Shown here in pieces: positions 32,603 through 41,212 of a stretch of 64,000 nucleotides of DNA (positions are counted from its first letter, which is position 1; every line of letters begins with the position of its first letter). Origin of the DNA: Planctomycetaceae bacterium (lineage in GTDB: Bacteria; Planctomycetota; Planctomycetia; Planctomycetales; Planctomycetaceae). The DNA lies in NCBI GenBank assembly GCA_021732785.1, contig JAKFUG010000025.1, positions 24,349 to 88,348 on the forward strand, written 5' to 3'. The position numbers and the translations under genes are program-made. The notes under the pieces are model-generated. The model was not told the DNA's origin. It worked only from the letters and a program-made list of their open reading frames with translations, and did no database searches.

Positions 32603-33895
32603 ATGACGGCATCCAATGCAGTCCCGCGAATCGTCGTTACCGGTGTGGGAGTCGTTTCCCCCATTGGCATCGGTCGCGAAGCGTTCTGGCAGGCGCTTCT
32701 GGACGGACGTTCCGGTATCGATACGCTCTCCGCGTTCTCCAGCCAGGGGCTTCCTTCACCACTGGCTGCTGAAGTCCGCAACTTCGTTCCCGAAGATCAC
32801 ATCTACAACAAGAAATTCCTGAAGGTCATGTCGCGGGATATCCAGTTGGGTGTCGCCGCCGCTTCGATGGCCATGAAGGACGCCGGCTTGCCCCCCGGTT
32901 CGGTTGATCCCGATCGCCTCGGTGTCGACTTTGGTGCCGGGCATATCGCTCCGGTCCCCGCCGATCTGGTGGATGCCGCCCGCAGTTTCGCCGCCGACGT
33001 GGAAGACGGTCGTTCGTGGTCCCGGTTCGCCGAAGACGGCTTGAGCCACATCGGACCGCTGTGGCTGATCAAGCAACTCCCGAACATGCCCGCCTGTCAC
33101 GTGGCCATCGAACATGATGCCCGCGGACCCAACAACACCATCACGGCGTGCGAATCCTCGGCGTTGCTCGCCTTGGCCGAAGCGATCCGTGTGATTCAGC
33201 GTGACGCCGCCGACGTGATGATTGTCGGCGCGTGCAGTTCCCACATCACGCCCCTGGAAATCGCCCGCCTCAACGTTTCCAACTTGCTGACGCGGGTGGA
33301 TGATCCCGAATTGGCATGCCGACCGTTTGACCGTTACCGCGACGGAACGGTGGCGGGTGAAGGGGCCGGTTCGTTCGTGCTGGAAAGCTACGAACATGCG
33401 GTCCGCCGCGGGGCGACGATTTACTGTGAAGTCGTCGGTGTTGGTGCCGGATGTGATGGAACCTCGGACGCCAACCGTGCTGGGGGTGTCGGTTTGGTCC
33501 GTGCGATCCAGGGGGCGTTGCGACAATCGAATCTGACTCCGCGCGATCTCGGCCACATCAACGCCCACGGCAAAGCCACCCGCAAAGACGACTTCGCCGA
33601 AGCGCAGGCGTATCACACGGCGCTCGGCCAAATCGCCGAACGCATTCCGGTCACCGCGCTGAAGAGTTATTTCGGCCACTTCGATGCCGGCGCTGGTGCC
33701 GTCGAACTGGTCGGTAGCCTGCTGGCGATGCGGCACGGTGTGCTGCCGCGGACACTCAACTACCGCAATCCCGATCCGTTCTGCCGGTTGAATGTCGTAC
33801 ACGACGAACCGTTGTGGATGACGAATCCGATCGCCCTGAGCGTGAACCGCACCCGTGTCGGCCAAAGCGCCGCCGCCGTCATCCGCGCGATCTAA
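32603..33895 (+). CDS. Beta-ketoacyl-ACP synthase (KAS II-like)
   Basis: A thiolase-fold condensing enzyme (430 aa) that elongates an acyl-carrier-bound chain. The ATG at 32603 follows GAGG by 7 nt and starts MTASNAVPRIVVTGVGVVSP, a standard FabF opening. Active-site residues are Cys in NTITACESSALLALAEAIRV, His in HINAHGKATRKDDFAEAQAY and His in ALKSYFGHFDAGAGAVELVG. The canonical motifs are T-A-C-S/A, G-T-x-T and K-S-x-x-G-H-x-x-G-A-A-G. The usual GTST after the first His is GKATRKDD here, and CSSA reads CESSA. No ACP, ketoreductase or malonyltransferase genes are adjacent, so it may serve a specialised lipid or polyketide pathway rather than bulk fatty acid synthesis. Confidence 0.9.
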   Translation: MTASNAVPRIVVTGVGVVSPIGIGREAFWQALLDGRSGIDTLSAFSSQGLPSPLAAEVRNFVPEDHIYNKKFLKVMSRDIQLGVAAASMAMKDAGLPPGSVDPDRLGVDFGAGHIAPVPADLVDAARSFAADVEDGRSWSRFAEDGLSHIGPLWLIKQLPNMPACHVAIEHDARGPNNTITACESSALLALAEAIRVIQRDAADVMIVGACSSHITPLEIARLNVSNLLTRVDDPELACRPFDRYRDGTVAGEGAGSFVLESYEHAVRRGATIYCEVVGVGAGCDGTSDANRAGGVGLVRAIQGALRQSNLTPRDLGHINAHGKATRKDDFAEAQAYHTALGQIAERIPVTALKSYFGHFDAGAGAVELVGSLLAMRHGVLPRTLNYRNPDPFCRLNVVHDEPLWMTNPIALSVNRTRVGQSAAAVIRAI

Positions 33896-33904
33896 TCCAG
33901 CCCT

Positions 33905-33926
33905 CTTCCGCTTGCGGTTTCGCGCC
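33905..33926. repeat. 22-bp dispersed repeat copy
   Basis: Identical over 22 bp to 7133-7154 and similar to 43445-43475. It lies in the 56-bp gap between two convergent genes. Downstream bases CCCGCGCAGA continue the similarity with the 43-kb copy. Confidence 0.65.
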
Positions 33927-33951
33927 CCGCGCAGACTTGACCGGGTTGCTG

Positions 33952-36042
33952 TCATTTCGCGTCCGGTTTCAAGACGCGACCAATAAACTCGTACGCTTCG
34001 TGCCGCGCGTCCATCGGAAAATCATGCGGACTATCGGGGTAGACGGCTTTCAATAACGTCGGCGCTGGGTGAAGTTCGAAAATGGGTTGCGCGAGCCTCA
34101 CCGCATCCTTCACGCCGGTCACGTCGAAGTCGTCATCGCGCGTTGCGGCCGAAATGAATACGGCGCTTGGAGCCAGACTCGCGATCAACCCCGGGAAATC
34201 GAACGGCAGTCGCTTTGCCTCGTTACCGAACTGCGTGGCAATCCGCGGCAGATACCGTGGGCCGTTCCAGCTCGGGACGTCGTCTTTCGTCATCGTCGAG
34301 AATCCGCAACTCGACACGATCACCTTCAATCGCGGCTCGAAAACGGCAGTGAAGATCGCCCCATGCCCGCCGAGCGAATGACCGATTACGCCGATCCGTT
34401 CGGCATCCACTTCGGGCAATGCGGTCAGCAGATCGACGCCGCGGATATTATCCCACACGGCTCTCATCGAACCGCTGGCATACTCCGGATGGGTCGCGAA
34501 ATCGTAGGGGTGTTCGCCGAACGACGGGTAGTCGGGTGACAGCGTGACATACCCGCGCTCGGCGAGTTCTTTCGCGTAATGCAGATTCGGTGAACCCCCG
34601 CGACCAACGGGTTCATCTTTGCCGATGTTCGTCGTCTGATGCAGACACAACATCGCCGGAAGTTTTTTCTCCCGCGCCGGATCGGGGATGAGTAACCATG
34701 CGGTGACTTTGTCGAAACCGTCGGACTGATAACGCACTTTGCGATGCAGGACCGTGCCAACGCGTTCTTCGCTGAGTGTTTCCACATTCAATGGAACACG
34801 ATCAACGGCGCTCGGTAACGGCCCCATCACCCGTTCGAGATGTGTCCGAATGTGGTCGCACCGACGTTGCCAGTCAGCGACGGTTTGGACCGGATGCCGC
34901 GTGCCATCGGCGGTGCGATACGACAGCAGATCGTGCTGATCGGGATACTCCGGCGGCAACGGGTTCGGCTCAAATCGGCCGACGGGAAAGCCCTGCTTGT
35001 ACGAAATGACAAACGCACCGTGGGTGGTGCGATAACGAACCTGCTCGTCGGCCCCATCGAAATCCGTCTTGCGACTCGCCACATTCGTCGTGTGAGGAAA
35101 AAACATTTTCACCATCTGCGGGGCGATCTTCGTGCGGTTTCCCAGCGCATGGCCGGTGCTCGTGAACACCACGCCATCGAGCTGTTCTTTTCCGATGAAC
35201 TGCGGGGCGACGGACAGCCCCGCAGTCTTCAGATGGGCGACAAGTTCCTGAGCATCGGCAAACGGACACGTCGCATCCTGCGTGCCGTGGACGATCACCA
35301 TCTGGCAATCGTTTCCAAGAGCTTTCATCGTGGCGAGATGTTGCGGATGGCCGACGAAGCGCAGTTCCTGTTCATCGATCGACAAGTAATTTTTGCTCTG
35401 CGGGTCGCGGCTCCAGCGGGCGTTCAGATCGCTGCCGCCGGGGAGGCCGAACGCGATGTCGTGGCTGAGTTTTTTCATCCCGCACATATCGACGATGCAC
35501 GCAAAGGTCCGCGGCGCGAGCTTGTTCGCCATCAGCGTGACGTTGCCGCCGCCGGAACCACCCGTGGCGAAGATGCGGCCGCGCGCGAACGGAATCTTCG
35601 CATCATCCAGACCGTGCATCACGAACCATAACGCGCGGAGTGCATCGAGCCCTTGCAGGTAGCCGAAGTCATACGGTTCCGGGGCTTCGATCGAATCGTG
35701 CTTGCCGCTTTGAAGATAGTTCACGCACAACGCCACGACGTTGAGTACATTTGCGAGCGTCTGCGGATCGGCGGTCCCCGCGCAGTCTTCGCCGCCCCAG
35801 TTGTGCAGGCTCAGCATCACCCCGGTGTCGGCGGTCATTTTCGTTCGCTGTCCGCCGGGAAAGAATACTTTCACCCGCACCGTCCGCGGCCCCGGTCGCT
35901 GCGGCCATTCCTGTGCCGGAATCGCCACGGTCGCGTTCTGATCGGGAAACACCGGCCATGCGGGCTCCTCCGCAAACGCCAAGGTGGTCATCGTGATTAC
36001 AACCAAACAGCCGAGAATTCGCTTCACAATGAGGCCTTTCAT
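33952..36042 (-). CDS. Tandem alpha/beta-hydrolase protein, exported
   Basis: A 696-residue secreted protein holding two hydrolase domains in one chain. A signal peptide (VKRILGCLVVITMTTLAFA) is followed by domain 1 (about 40-330): LSLHNWGGEDCAG oxyanion region, nucleophile elbow IFATGGSGGGNVTLMANKL (Ser about 173), VIVHGTQDATCPFADAQE acid and GHALGN His. It resembles DUF2920-like esterases. Domain 2 (about 370-696): LPAMLCLHQTTN, VGRGGSPNLHYAKELAERGY, elbow IGVIGHSLGGHGAIFTAVFE (Ser about 560) and terminal DSPHDFPMDARHEAY (His). This resembles acetyl-xylan-esterase/dienelactone-hydrolase proteins. Both triads look complete, so it may remove two different ester groups from one polysaccharide. 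That role is inference. Confidence 0.82.
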   Translation of the reverse strand: MKGLIVKRILGCLVVITMTTLAFAEEPAWPVFPDQNATVAIPAQEWPQRPGPRTVRVKVFFPGGQRTKMTADTGVMLSLHNWGGEDCAGTADPQTLANVLNVVALCVNYLQSGKHDSIEAPEPYDFGYLQGLDALRALWFVMHGLDDAKIPFARGRIFATGGSGGGNVTLMANKLAPRTFACIVDMCGMKKLSHDIAFGLPGGSDLNARWSRDPQSKNYLSIDEQELRFVGHPQHLATMKALGNDCQMVIVHGTQDATCPFADAQELVAHLKTAGLSVAPQFIGKEQLDGVVFTSTGHALGNRTKIAPQMVKMFFPHTTNVASRKTDFDGADEQVRYRTTHGAFVISYKQGFPVGRFEPNPLPPEYPDQHDLLSYRTADGTRHPVQTVADWQRRCDHIRTHLERVMGPLPSAVDRVPLNVETLSEERVGTVLHRKVRYQSDGFDKVTAWLLIPDPAREKKLPAMLCLHQTTNIGKDEPVGRGGSPNLHYAKELAERGYVTLSPDYPSFGEHPYDFATHPEYASGSMRAVWDNIRGVDLLTALPEVDAERIGVIGHSLGGHGAIFTAVFEPRLKVIVSSCGFSTMTKDDVPSWNGPRYLPRIATQFGNEAKRLPFDFPGLIASLAPSAVFISAATRDDDFDVTGVKDAVRLAQPIFELHPAPTLLKAVYPDSPHDFPMDARHEAYEFIGRVLKPDAK

Positions 36043-36075
36043 TCACAACGGCGACTCGGGTGTGGGTTTGAAAGA

Positions 36076-36146
36076 GTCGGGGCGGGGGCCCCGACCTATG
36101 GATGGAAAATGAACCTCAAATCTTAGGTCGGAGCCCCCGCCCCGAC
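36076..36146. repeat. 23-bp inverted repeat, GTCGGGGC family
   Basis: Arms 36076-36098 and 36124-36146 pair with one mismatch around a 25-nt spacer. The left arm is identical over 23 bp to 59039-59061, and its first 20 bases match 49188-49207 with one change. It lies between divergent genes in a 300-bp gap (36043-36342) where I see no gene. Confidence 0.85.
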
Positions 36147-36342
36147 GCCTTTCGATTCAAACCGACGAAGGACAGACAAGGGACGCAGCCTATTCACAAG
36201 ACAAACGATGTTAGACCGCGCCACGCGCGACCTCAAGGACGTCCGTGATCAGAACGACATGCGAATCGGCGGCCATATCTGTACGCTGCAGAACCGACGG
36301 CGTAGGATCGTGAAGGAATCTCTGCGTTCATGGAGTCGGAAC

Positions 36343-36801
36343 ATGCCTGCTCATCATGCGATCGTCGAATGGGCCAATCGCGGTCCCGATTTTCTCAAAG
36401 GGAAATACTCGCGCGAGCACACCTGGACCTTCGATGGCGGCGTGATCGTTCCCGCTTCGCCGGCACCGTCGGTGGTTCCGGCACCGTGGTCGAACGCCGC
36501 GAATGTCGATCCCGAAGAAGCGTTTGTCGCCTCGATCGCCAGTTGCCATATGCTCACGTTTCTGTGGGTCGCTTCGAAAGCGGGCTTCGTGTGCGAGTCC
36601 TATCGCGATGACGCCGTCGGCACCATGACCAAAAACGATCGCGGCGTGTGGTGGGTCTCGCAAGTCGTGTTGAAACCGCAACTGTCCTGGCAGGGTGATC
36701 GCATCCCGACGGCCGAAGAACTGCAACATCTGCATCATCGCGCTCACGAAGAGTGCTTCATTGCCAACTCGGTGAAGACCACGGTGACAGTCGAATTGTG
36801 A
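36343..36801 (+). CDS. OsmC/Ohr-family thiol peroxidase-like protein
   Basis: A 152-residue OsmC-family protein that would reduce organic hydroperoxides with a Cys pair. Both cysteines are present: SIASCHMLTFLWVASKAG (peroxidatic) and HEECFIANSVKTTVTVEL (resolving). The start is the ATG at 36343, with GGAG 7 nt upstream; longer in-frame starts add an unrelated basic stretch. The opening (HHAIVEWANRGPDFLKGKYS) and FDGGVIVPASPAPSVVPAPW are typical of the OsmC subgroup found in many environmental bacteria. It is 8 bp ahead of the aminotransferase gene, so the two are probably co-transcribed. Confidence 0.9.
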   Translation: MPAHHAIVEWANRGPDFLKGKYSREHTWTFDGGVIVPASPAPSVVPAPWSNAANVDPEEAFVASIASCHMLTFLWVASKAGFVCESYRDDAVGTMTKNDRGVWWVSQVVLKPQLSWQGDRIPTAEELQHLHHRAHEECFIANSVKTTVTVEL

Positions 36802-36809
36802 GAACGCGG

Positions 36810-38138
36810 ATGGCAGATACGCCGGAAACAAACCGCTCACGCGATCTGTACCGCGAAGCGCGGCGATGGATTCCCGGGGGGACGCAACTTCTCAGCAAGC
36901 GGCCGGAAATGTTCGCCCCGGAACGCTGGCCAGCGTATTACACGGACGCTCATGGTTGTGAAGTTGTCGACCTCGACGGCCGCAAGTACCTCGATTTCAC
37001 GCACAATGGGGTCGGGTCTTGTCTGCTGGGATATGCGCATCCGCGCGTGACGGCCGCCGTGGTCGATCGCATTCAGCGGGGTTCGATGTGCTCGTTGAAC
37101 AATCCCGAAGAAGTCACGCTGGCCCGGAAATTGATCGAGCTGCATCCGTGGGCGGAGCAGGCCCGGTTTGCTCGCTGTGGCGGCGAATCACTGGCGATCG
37201 CCGTCCGGATTGCCCGCGCGGCGACCGGTCGGGATGTGATCGCCTTCTGCGGTTATCACGGCTGGAGCGACTGGTATCTCGCCGCGAATCGGAGTGCCAA
37301 CCAGGCTCTCGACGGACATTTGCTGCCCGGCCTCAGCCCTGCCGGTGTGCCACGGGGCTTGCAGGGAACCGCGTTGCCGTTCGGTTATAACCGTCTGGAG
37401 GAACTCGCGGCGATCATTCGTGATCAGGGCCGAAATCTCGCCGCCGTGGTGATGGAGCCGACGCGCCATACTCCGCCGCTGCCGGAGTTTCTCCCCGGTG
37501 TGCGGCAACTCTGCGATGACTGCGGGGCGAAACTCGTTTTTGATGAAGTCACCACCGGGCTGCGATTTCGCCAGGGGGGCAAGCACCTCGATTACGGCGT
37601 GATCCCCGACATGGCGGTCTTTGCGAAAGCGCTGGGGAACGGCCATCCCATCGGCGCGGTCATCGGCCGTGCCAGTACGATGGAAGCGGCGCAGAACACA
37701 TTCATTTCGAGCACCTACTGGACGGAAGGAGTCGGCCCGACCGCAGCCTTGGCCACACTTGAGGTGTGCGGCGAGATCGATGTCGCCGGTCATGTTCGCA
37801 GCATTGGCGAGCAGTTTCGCGACCAGTGGCAAACGCTCGCCAAGAAACACGAGTTGTCCGTCACGCTGGGCGGTTATCCGGCCCTCACCACGCTGGCCTT
37901 TGGGCACGAAGACGCCGCGGCCTTGATGACGTTGTTTACGGTTCGCATGCTCGATCACGGCTTTCTGGCGGGCAGCGGGTTTTATCCCACGCTGGCACAT
38001 CAACCCGAGCACATCGACAAATTCATGTCCGCCGCGGAGCACGTCTGTATGGAACTTGTGGACGCGGTCCAACAGGGCGATGTCCGCACTCGGTTGGGCA
38101 GTCCCGTTAAACACGGCGGCTTTGCCCGGCTGACGTGA
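36810..38138 (+). CDS. Class III PLP-dependent aminotransferase (GSA-aminotransferase-like)
   Basis: A PLP enzyme of 442 aa in the class III/glutamate-1-semialdehyde 2,1-aminomutase group. The opening RRWIPGGTQLLSKRPEMF is characteristic of this group (GSAM: 'iPGGvnspvR'). Other landmarks are LDFTHNGVGSCLLGYAHPRV, FCGYHGWSDWYLAANR (cofactor stacking Tyr/His), AVVMEPTRHTPP, LVFDEVTTGLRFRQGG (Asp to pyridine N) and VFAKALGNGHPIGAVIG (Schiff-base Lys). The Glu of the GSAM 'VEP' is kept as MEP. It is probably not HemL itself, because HemL has a different Lys motif context and the neighbours are unrelated. Sugar or amino-acid transamination is more likely. No clear ribosome site precedes the ATG. 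Confidence 0.85.
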   Translation: MADTPETNRSRDLYREARRWIPGGTQLLSKRPEMFAPERWPAYYTDAHGCEVVDLDGRKYLDFTHNGVGSCLLGYAHPRVTAAVVDRIQRGSMCSLNNPEEVTLARKLIELHPWAEQARFARCGGESLAIAVRIARAATGRDVIAFCGYHGWSDWYLAANRSANQALDGHLLPGLSPAGVPRGLQGTALPFGYNRLEELAAIIRDQGRNLAAVVMEPTRHTPPLPEFLPGVRQLCDDCGAKLVFDEVTTGLRFRQGGKHLDYGVIPDMAVFAKALGNGHPIGAVIGRASTMEAAQNTFISSTYWTEGVGPTAALATLEVCGEIDVAGHVRSIGEQFRDQWQTLAKKHELSVTLGGYPALTTLAFGHEDAAALMTLFTVRMLDHGFLAGSGFYPTLAHQPEHIDKFMSAAEHVCMELVDAVQQGDVRTRLGSPVKHGGFARLT

Positions 38139-38150
38139 TCTCAATCACAA

Positions 38151-38534
38151 TCAATGATTTTGTGCCGCGATGGCACCAATTAAGCCCAGAATGGTGATGG
38201 CCGTCCAGAGCAGGCCGAAGAAGCCTCCCAGAACGATGCCGATCCAGGCATGCACGGTTCCGCGCACTTCAGGCGTCGCATAGACTTTCCGCAAGCCGAT
38301 GATGCCCAACACGAGCGCGACCAAACCAATGGGAAAGCACGGCAGCAGCGAGAACAATCCGAGATAATAAGCGATGAGCGCCGGCGGATTTTTGTACGGA
38401 ATCAATCCGGAGATCGCATGATCGTTGGACGATTTCCGCTCGATCATTTCGCCACAGAAGCGGCATTTCTTCGCGGCGACAGGGATTTCCTGACCGCACA
38501 TCGGACAGGGTTGGCGCTCGGCGGTTTCCGACAT
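38151..38534 (-). CDS. Zinc-ribbon membrane protein, DUF4190-like
   Basis: A small membrane protein of 127 aa with an N-terminal zinc ribbon (CPMCGQEIPVAAKKCRFCGE, two CxxC pairs). A DUF4190-like region of two membrane spans (ALIAYYLGLFSLLPCFPIGL, and GIVLGGFFGLLWTAITILGL) follows, with the loop LALVLGIIGLRKV typical of the family. The ATG at 38534 was preferred over longer in-frame starts, which would add about 100 residues of low-complexity non-family sequence. Its function is unknown; such proteins are common in planctomycetes as single genes. It converges with the aminotransferase gene, 12 bp apart. Confidence 0.75.
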   Translation of the reverse strand: MSETAERQPCPMCGQEIPVAAKKCRFCGEMIERKSSNDHAISGLIPYKNPPALIAYYLGLFSLLPCFPIGLVALVLGIIGLRKVYATPEVRGTVHAWIGIVLGGFFGLLWTAITILGLIGAIAAQNH

Positions 38535-38758
38535 GACGTGGGCTTTTCGTAAAAGGGGGGCCAATTCAAACTGGCGTCCAACAGAATGCCGAACCAACGG
38601 CCCCGGTGCCAGTGTGAAAGCCGGCCGCATGTCCTGTTGGTTTGGCGAATTTGCGGTGTTTGTTTCGGTCCCGTGGAGGCTGGCGGTCATGCCGGAAATG
38701 CCGTTCGAGCAAGGGTTCCGGCGACGATGAATGAGCCGTGTCCCTAAGGATATCGCTC

Positions 38759-39370
38759 GTGCCGGAACGCCGTTTATTATCGTCGCCGAATTCGCCGGGC
38801 GATGTCGTCGGCAGAGAGAGATTGATCGCAAAGCATTTTCTACAAATTGTTTGCGTGCTGATGTTTTTCCTGCAGGGCTGTGCGCTGTACTCGCCGTATC
38901 AAGTCTTTCGCTTCACGGGTGACTACAACACGGAACGGCGACCGTCACTTCAGGCCGAAGTTTTCGAACACTTGCCCTCGCATCCGGTCCGGGTGCGACT
39001 CAATCAATGGGCCTACAACGTCGGGCCGCAAATCTCGACATCGAGCATTCCCATTCCGGCCAATTCGCCTGTGGCTCCCGCGCCGATGGCCACTCCGGGA
39101 CCGCCGCAATATCCCGGCCCAAACGGTCCGGCCTTGAATCCCGGTGGTGAACCGCCCGACGCGGATCTCCTCGACGAAGCGCGGCCTCCCGATCTGCTGC
39201 CGAGACCACCCTTACCGCGAACCGATCTGCGCAGCGAAGAGCCCGGCACCGGCCGTTTTGGGCCATCGGCTCGGGCCAATGGCAAAATTCGCGGTGCGAG
39301 TTACGAGGTGCCGGTTCCGCAGACGCAATCCGTCCCCGATCCGCCTGGAGCGTGGCTCTTTGGGCGTTGA
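38759..39370 (+). CDS. Proline-rich lipoprotein, unknown function
   Basis: I do not recognise the family. The 203-residue product starts at a GTG (38759) preceded by AAGGA 8 nt upstream; TTG at 38822 is an alternative that would give a tighter leader. A hydrophobic stretch IVCVLMFFLQGC ends in a lipobox-like Cys. The C-terminal half is very Pro-rich (PPDLLPRPPLPRTDLRSEEP; PGPPQYPGPNGPALNPGG) and probably extended in the periplasm or wall. It lies 13 bp before maf, on the same strand. Confidence 0.55.
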   Translation: MPERRLLSSPNSPGDVVGRERLIAKHFLQIVCVLMFFLQGCALYSPYQVFRFTGDYNTERRPSLQAEVFEHLPSHPVRVRLNQWAYNVGPQISTSSIPIPANSPVAPAPMATPGPPQYPGPNGPALNPGGEPPDADLLDEARPPDLLPRPPLPRTDLRSEEPGTGRFGPSARANGKIRGASYEVPVPQTQSVPDPPGAWLFGR

Positions 39371-39383
39371 AGCGAGTGGTCTC

Positions 39384-40163
39384 ATGGTGCGATTCGTGCT
39401 CGGTTCGCGATCACCCCGCCGGCGGGAATTGCTGCAACAGATCGTGCCCGCCGACCGCATCGACATCGTTCCCCCGGCATCGTCCGAGGAAGCCGGTTTC
39501 GAGGGCTTGACCGACTGGCCGAGCGTTCGCGACCGCATGCAGGCAATCACTCGGCACAAGTCGGCGCAGGTGTTGCAGCAACTCGGTGATGCCGCGGGCA
39601 GTGCAATCGTAATCTGTGCTGATACTTCGATTATCATTTCGGAAGCCTCGTCCCCTGTCTCGTGTGCCACTGGCTCTGCCAGTGTCTTTGGTTCTTCGAC
39701 CGGCACTCGTGAAGATGCACTGGCAGAGCCAGTGGCACACAAGGCAAGCATGGAGTCCGTCGGCGAATGTCCGTTGCTCGCGCCGTTGCGGGTGATCGGT
39801 CAACCCCCGGCGAACGAACCACGTGGCGAAACGCTGCGGAGTTGGTATCGCGATTTCTACGCCGGTCGCACGCATCTTGCCGCGACGTCTTTGCGAGTGG
39901 TCGCCCCCGATCAACGTGTGGTCGAACGGATTGTCACCACGCAGGTCACATTTCGTCGCGACATCGATCCGTGGTTCGACTGGTATCTCGCATCCGGTGA
40001 ACCGCAAGGCAAAGCGGGCGGATATGCCGTCCAGGGCGCGGGCAGCATCTTCATGACGTCGATCGTCGGCAGCCTGACGAATGTCATCGGTTTGCCGCTG
40101 GAAGCACTGCTGGAGGCGCTGTGGGAGTTGGGGGGAGTCGAGAGCGGAGAGACGAGAGTCTAG
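39384..40163 (+). CDS. maf: Maf-family nucleotide pyrophosphatase with internal palindrome insert
   Basis: A house-cleaning nucleotide pyrophosphatase of the Maf/YhdE family (259 aa; usual length about 190-200). Family residues: FVLGSRSPRRRELL (residues 4-16), RHKS Lys59, CADTS general base Asp80, and YAVQGAGSIFMTSIVGSLTN (Gln in the QG motif). The usual GKP Lys is Gln here (VIGQPP, 140). Between ADTSIII (79-85) and LRVIGQP (135-141) an extra ~45 residues occur. Residues 93-119 are encoded by a perfect 23-bp inverted repeat plus spacer (39662-39740). The last ~9 residues (GVESGETRV) come from another inverted repeat. The frame remains open throughout, so the protein may still work. Confidence 0.85.
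   Translation: MVRFVLGSRSPRRRELLQQIVPADRIDIVPPASSEEAGFEGLTDWPSVRDRMQAITRHKSAQVLQQLGDAAGSAIVICADTSIIISEASSPVSCATGSASVFGSSTGTREDALAEPVAHKASMESVGECPLLAPLRVIGQPPANEPRGETLRSWYRDFYAGRTHLAATSLRVVAPDQRVVERIVTTQVTFRRDIDPWFDWYLASGEPQGKAGGYAVQGAGSIFMTSIVGSLTNVIGLPLEALLEALWELGGVESGETRV
39662..39740. repeat. inverted repeat inserted inside the maf coding sequence
   Basis: Arms 39662-39684 and 39718-39740 are perfect 23-bp complements around a 33-nt spacer. They interrupt the conserved order of the Maf protein right after its ADT motif, yet all three frame positions pass without a stop. It is structurally like the intergenic inverted repeats of this window. Confidence 0.88.
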
Positions 40164-40227
40164 AGCCAGACGAAGACGAAGAAACTTCGACTGCATCCAA
40201 TGCCCGCTTGCCTGGCTCTTGACTCTC
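40154..40227. repeat. inverted repeat between convergent maf and methyltransferase genes
   Basis: Arms 40154-40169 and 40212-40227 pair with one mismatch in 16. An outer GAGTCGAGAG/CTCTCGACTC pair continues the stem. The left arm contains the maf stop codon (TAG 40161-40163). It may terminate transcription from both sides. Confidence 0.75.
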
Positions 40228-40232
40228 GACTC

Positions 40233-41039
40233 TTAGCTCTCGACTCTCTTCCGGCCCATGAACAGATAATGCGGGGCGCGCACGAACGGCATGTACGGCA
40301 GCTTGCCGCGGCGTTGCGAGAGTTTCACGGTTTCAAAGCGGTTCTGCAGGTACGGGATGTGATCCGGGTTCAGGAACACGTTGTCGTTGCCAAACCACAT
40401 CGGCCAGAAGGTGCGCGTGGACCACTTGTGTTTGACGAGGCCGTCTGCCGGATATTTACGGGCAACGAAAAAGTCGACGATGCCGATCGTCCCGCCCGGT
40501 TTGAGCATCTTGTACGCCTGATCGAGCGCGGCGAACCAGTCGGGAATCATCGTCAACGAGTACGACATTGTCACAACATCTGCCAAACCGTCCAACGGCA
40601 TAAACTTCGTCGCATCCGCATGAACCGCGGACACGTTGGTCCAACCGCGGGTTTGAATGCGGGCTTCCGCGACCTTGAGCAGCGACGACGACAGGTCGAC
40701 GAGATAACCCTTCTGGAACTCGGCGAGGCGCGGCCCCCAGTTTTCGGCGTTCTCACCGGTCCCCGCCCCGAGATCGACCCACACGCCACCGGGCACGGTC
40801 GGCATCCATTGGAACAGTTCTTCGCGGCCGTGCAACATCCGTTTGCGGAAGGCGTCGTAACCGGTCGCCTGGCCCGAATAAAAACTCTCCAGCCGTTCTT
40901 CGTGCGTGCGTCCGGAGGAGCGGTTGAAGAGGATGTGGCCAACGATCTTCAGTTCATCGGACAACCGCCAGCGCTGTGGCGATGGTTTCGGCGCGGTCGG
41001 CAATGATCCAGAAGACGAAACATCGGCGGAATCAGACAC
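40233..41039 (-). CDS. BtaB-like methyltransferase (betaine lipid synthesis)
   Basis: A SAM-dependent methyltransferase of 268 aa. It closely resembles the methyltransferase half of betaine lipid synthase, which N-methylates diacylglyceryl-homoserine to form DGTS. The SAM motif is [16 protein letters not shown] (motif I), with acidic [17 protein letters not shown] following. The stretch [20 protein letters not shown] and the block [40 protein letters not shown] and [15 protein letters not shown] are the diagnostic parts of BtaB/BTA1. The start is the GTG at 41039, 7 nt after AGGA. No btaA gene is adjacent, so the first step, transfer of the 3-amino-3-carboxypropyl group, must be encoded elsewhere. 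Confidence 0.8.
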   Translation of the reverse strand: MSDSADVSSSGSLPTAPKPSPQRWRLSDELKIVGHILFNRSSGRTHEERLESFYSGQATGYDAFRKRMLHGREELFQWMPTVPGGVWVDLGAGTGENAENWGPRLAEFQKGYLVDLSSSLLKVAEARIQTRGWTNVSAVHADATKFMPLDGLADVVTMSYSLTMIPDWFAALDQAYKMLKPGGTIGIVDFFVARKYPADGLVKHKWSTRTFWPMWFGNDNVFLNPDHIPYLQNRFETVKLSQRRGKLPYMPFVRAPHYLFMGRKRVES

Positions 41040-41212
41040 GGACACTTCCTCATAAATCGATCAGATGCAGTAACCCGTTAGTGTACTCCCTCGCAGAAGC
41101 GGACACGAGGACGCTTGAAGCCGGTCGAGGAACCATTCTCGCGGTTGGTTTTCTTGAATTCATCAGCACGATAGATTAGTGCATGCTGATGTGTTTGCCG
41201 AGGAGCATTGTC

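Noticed and set aside
36810..38138. The aminotransferase as HemL of haem biosynthesis
   Set aside because: General family resemblance only; neighbours are not haem genes, and details around the Lys and entry loops differ, so I kept a family-level name.
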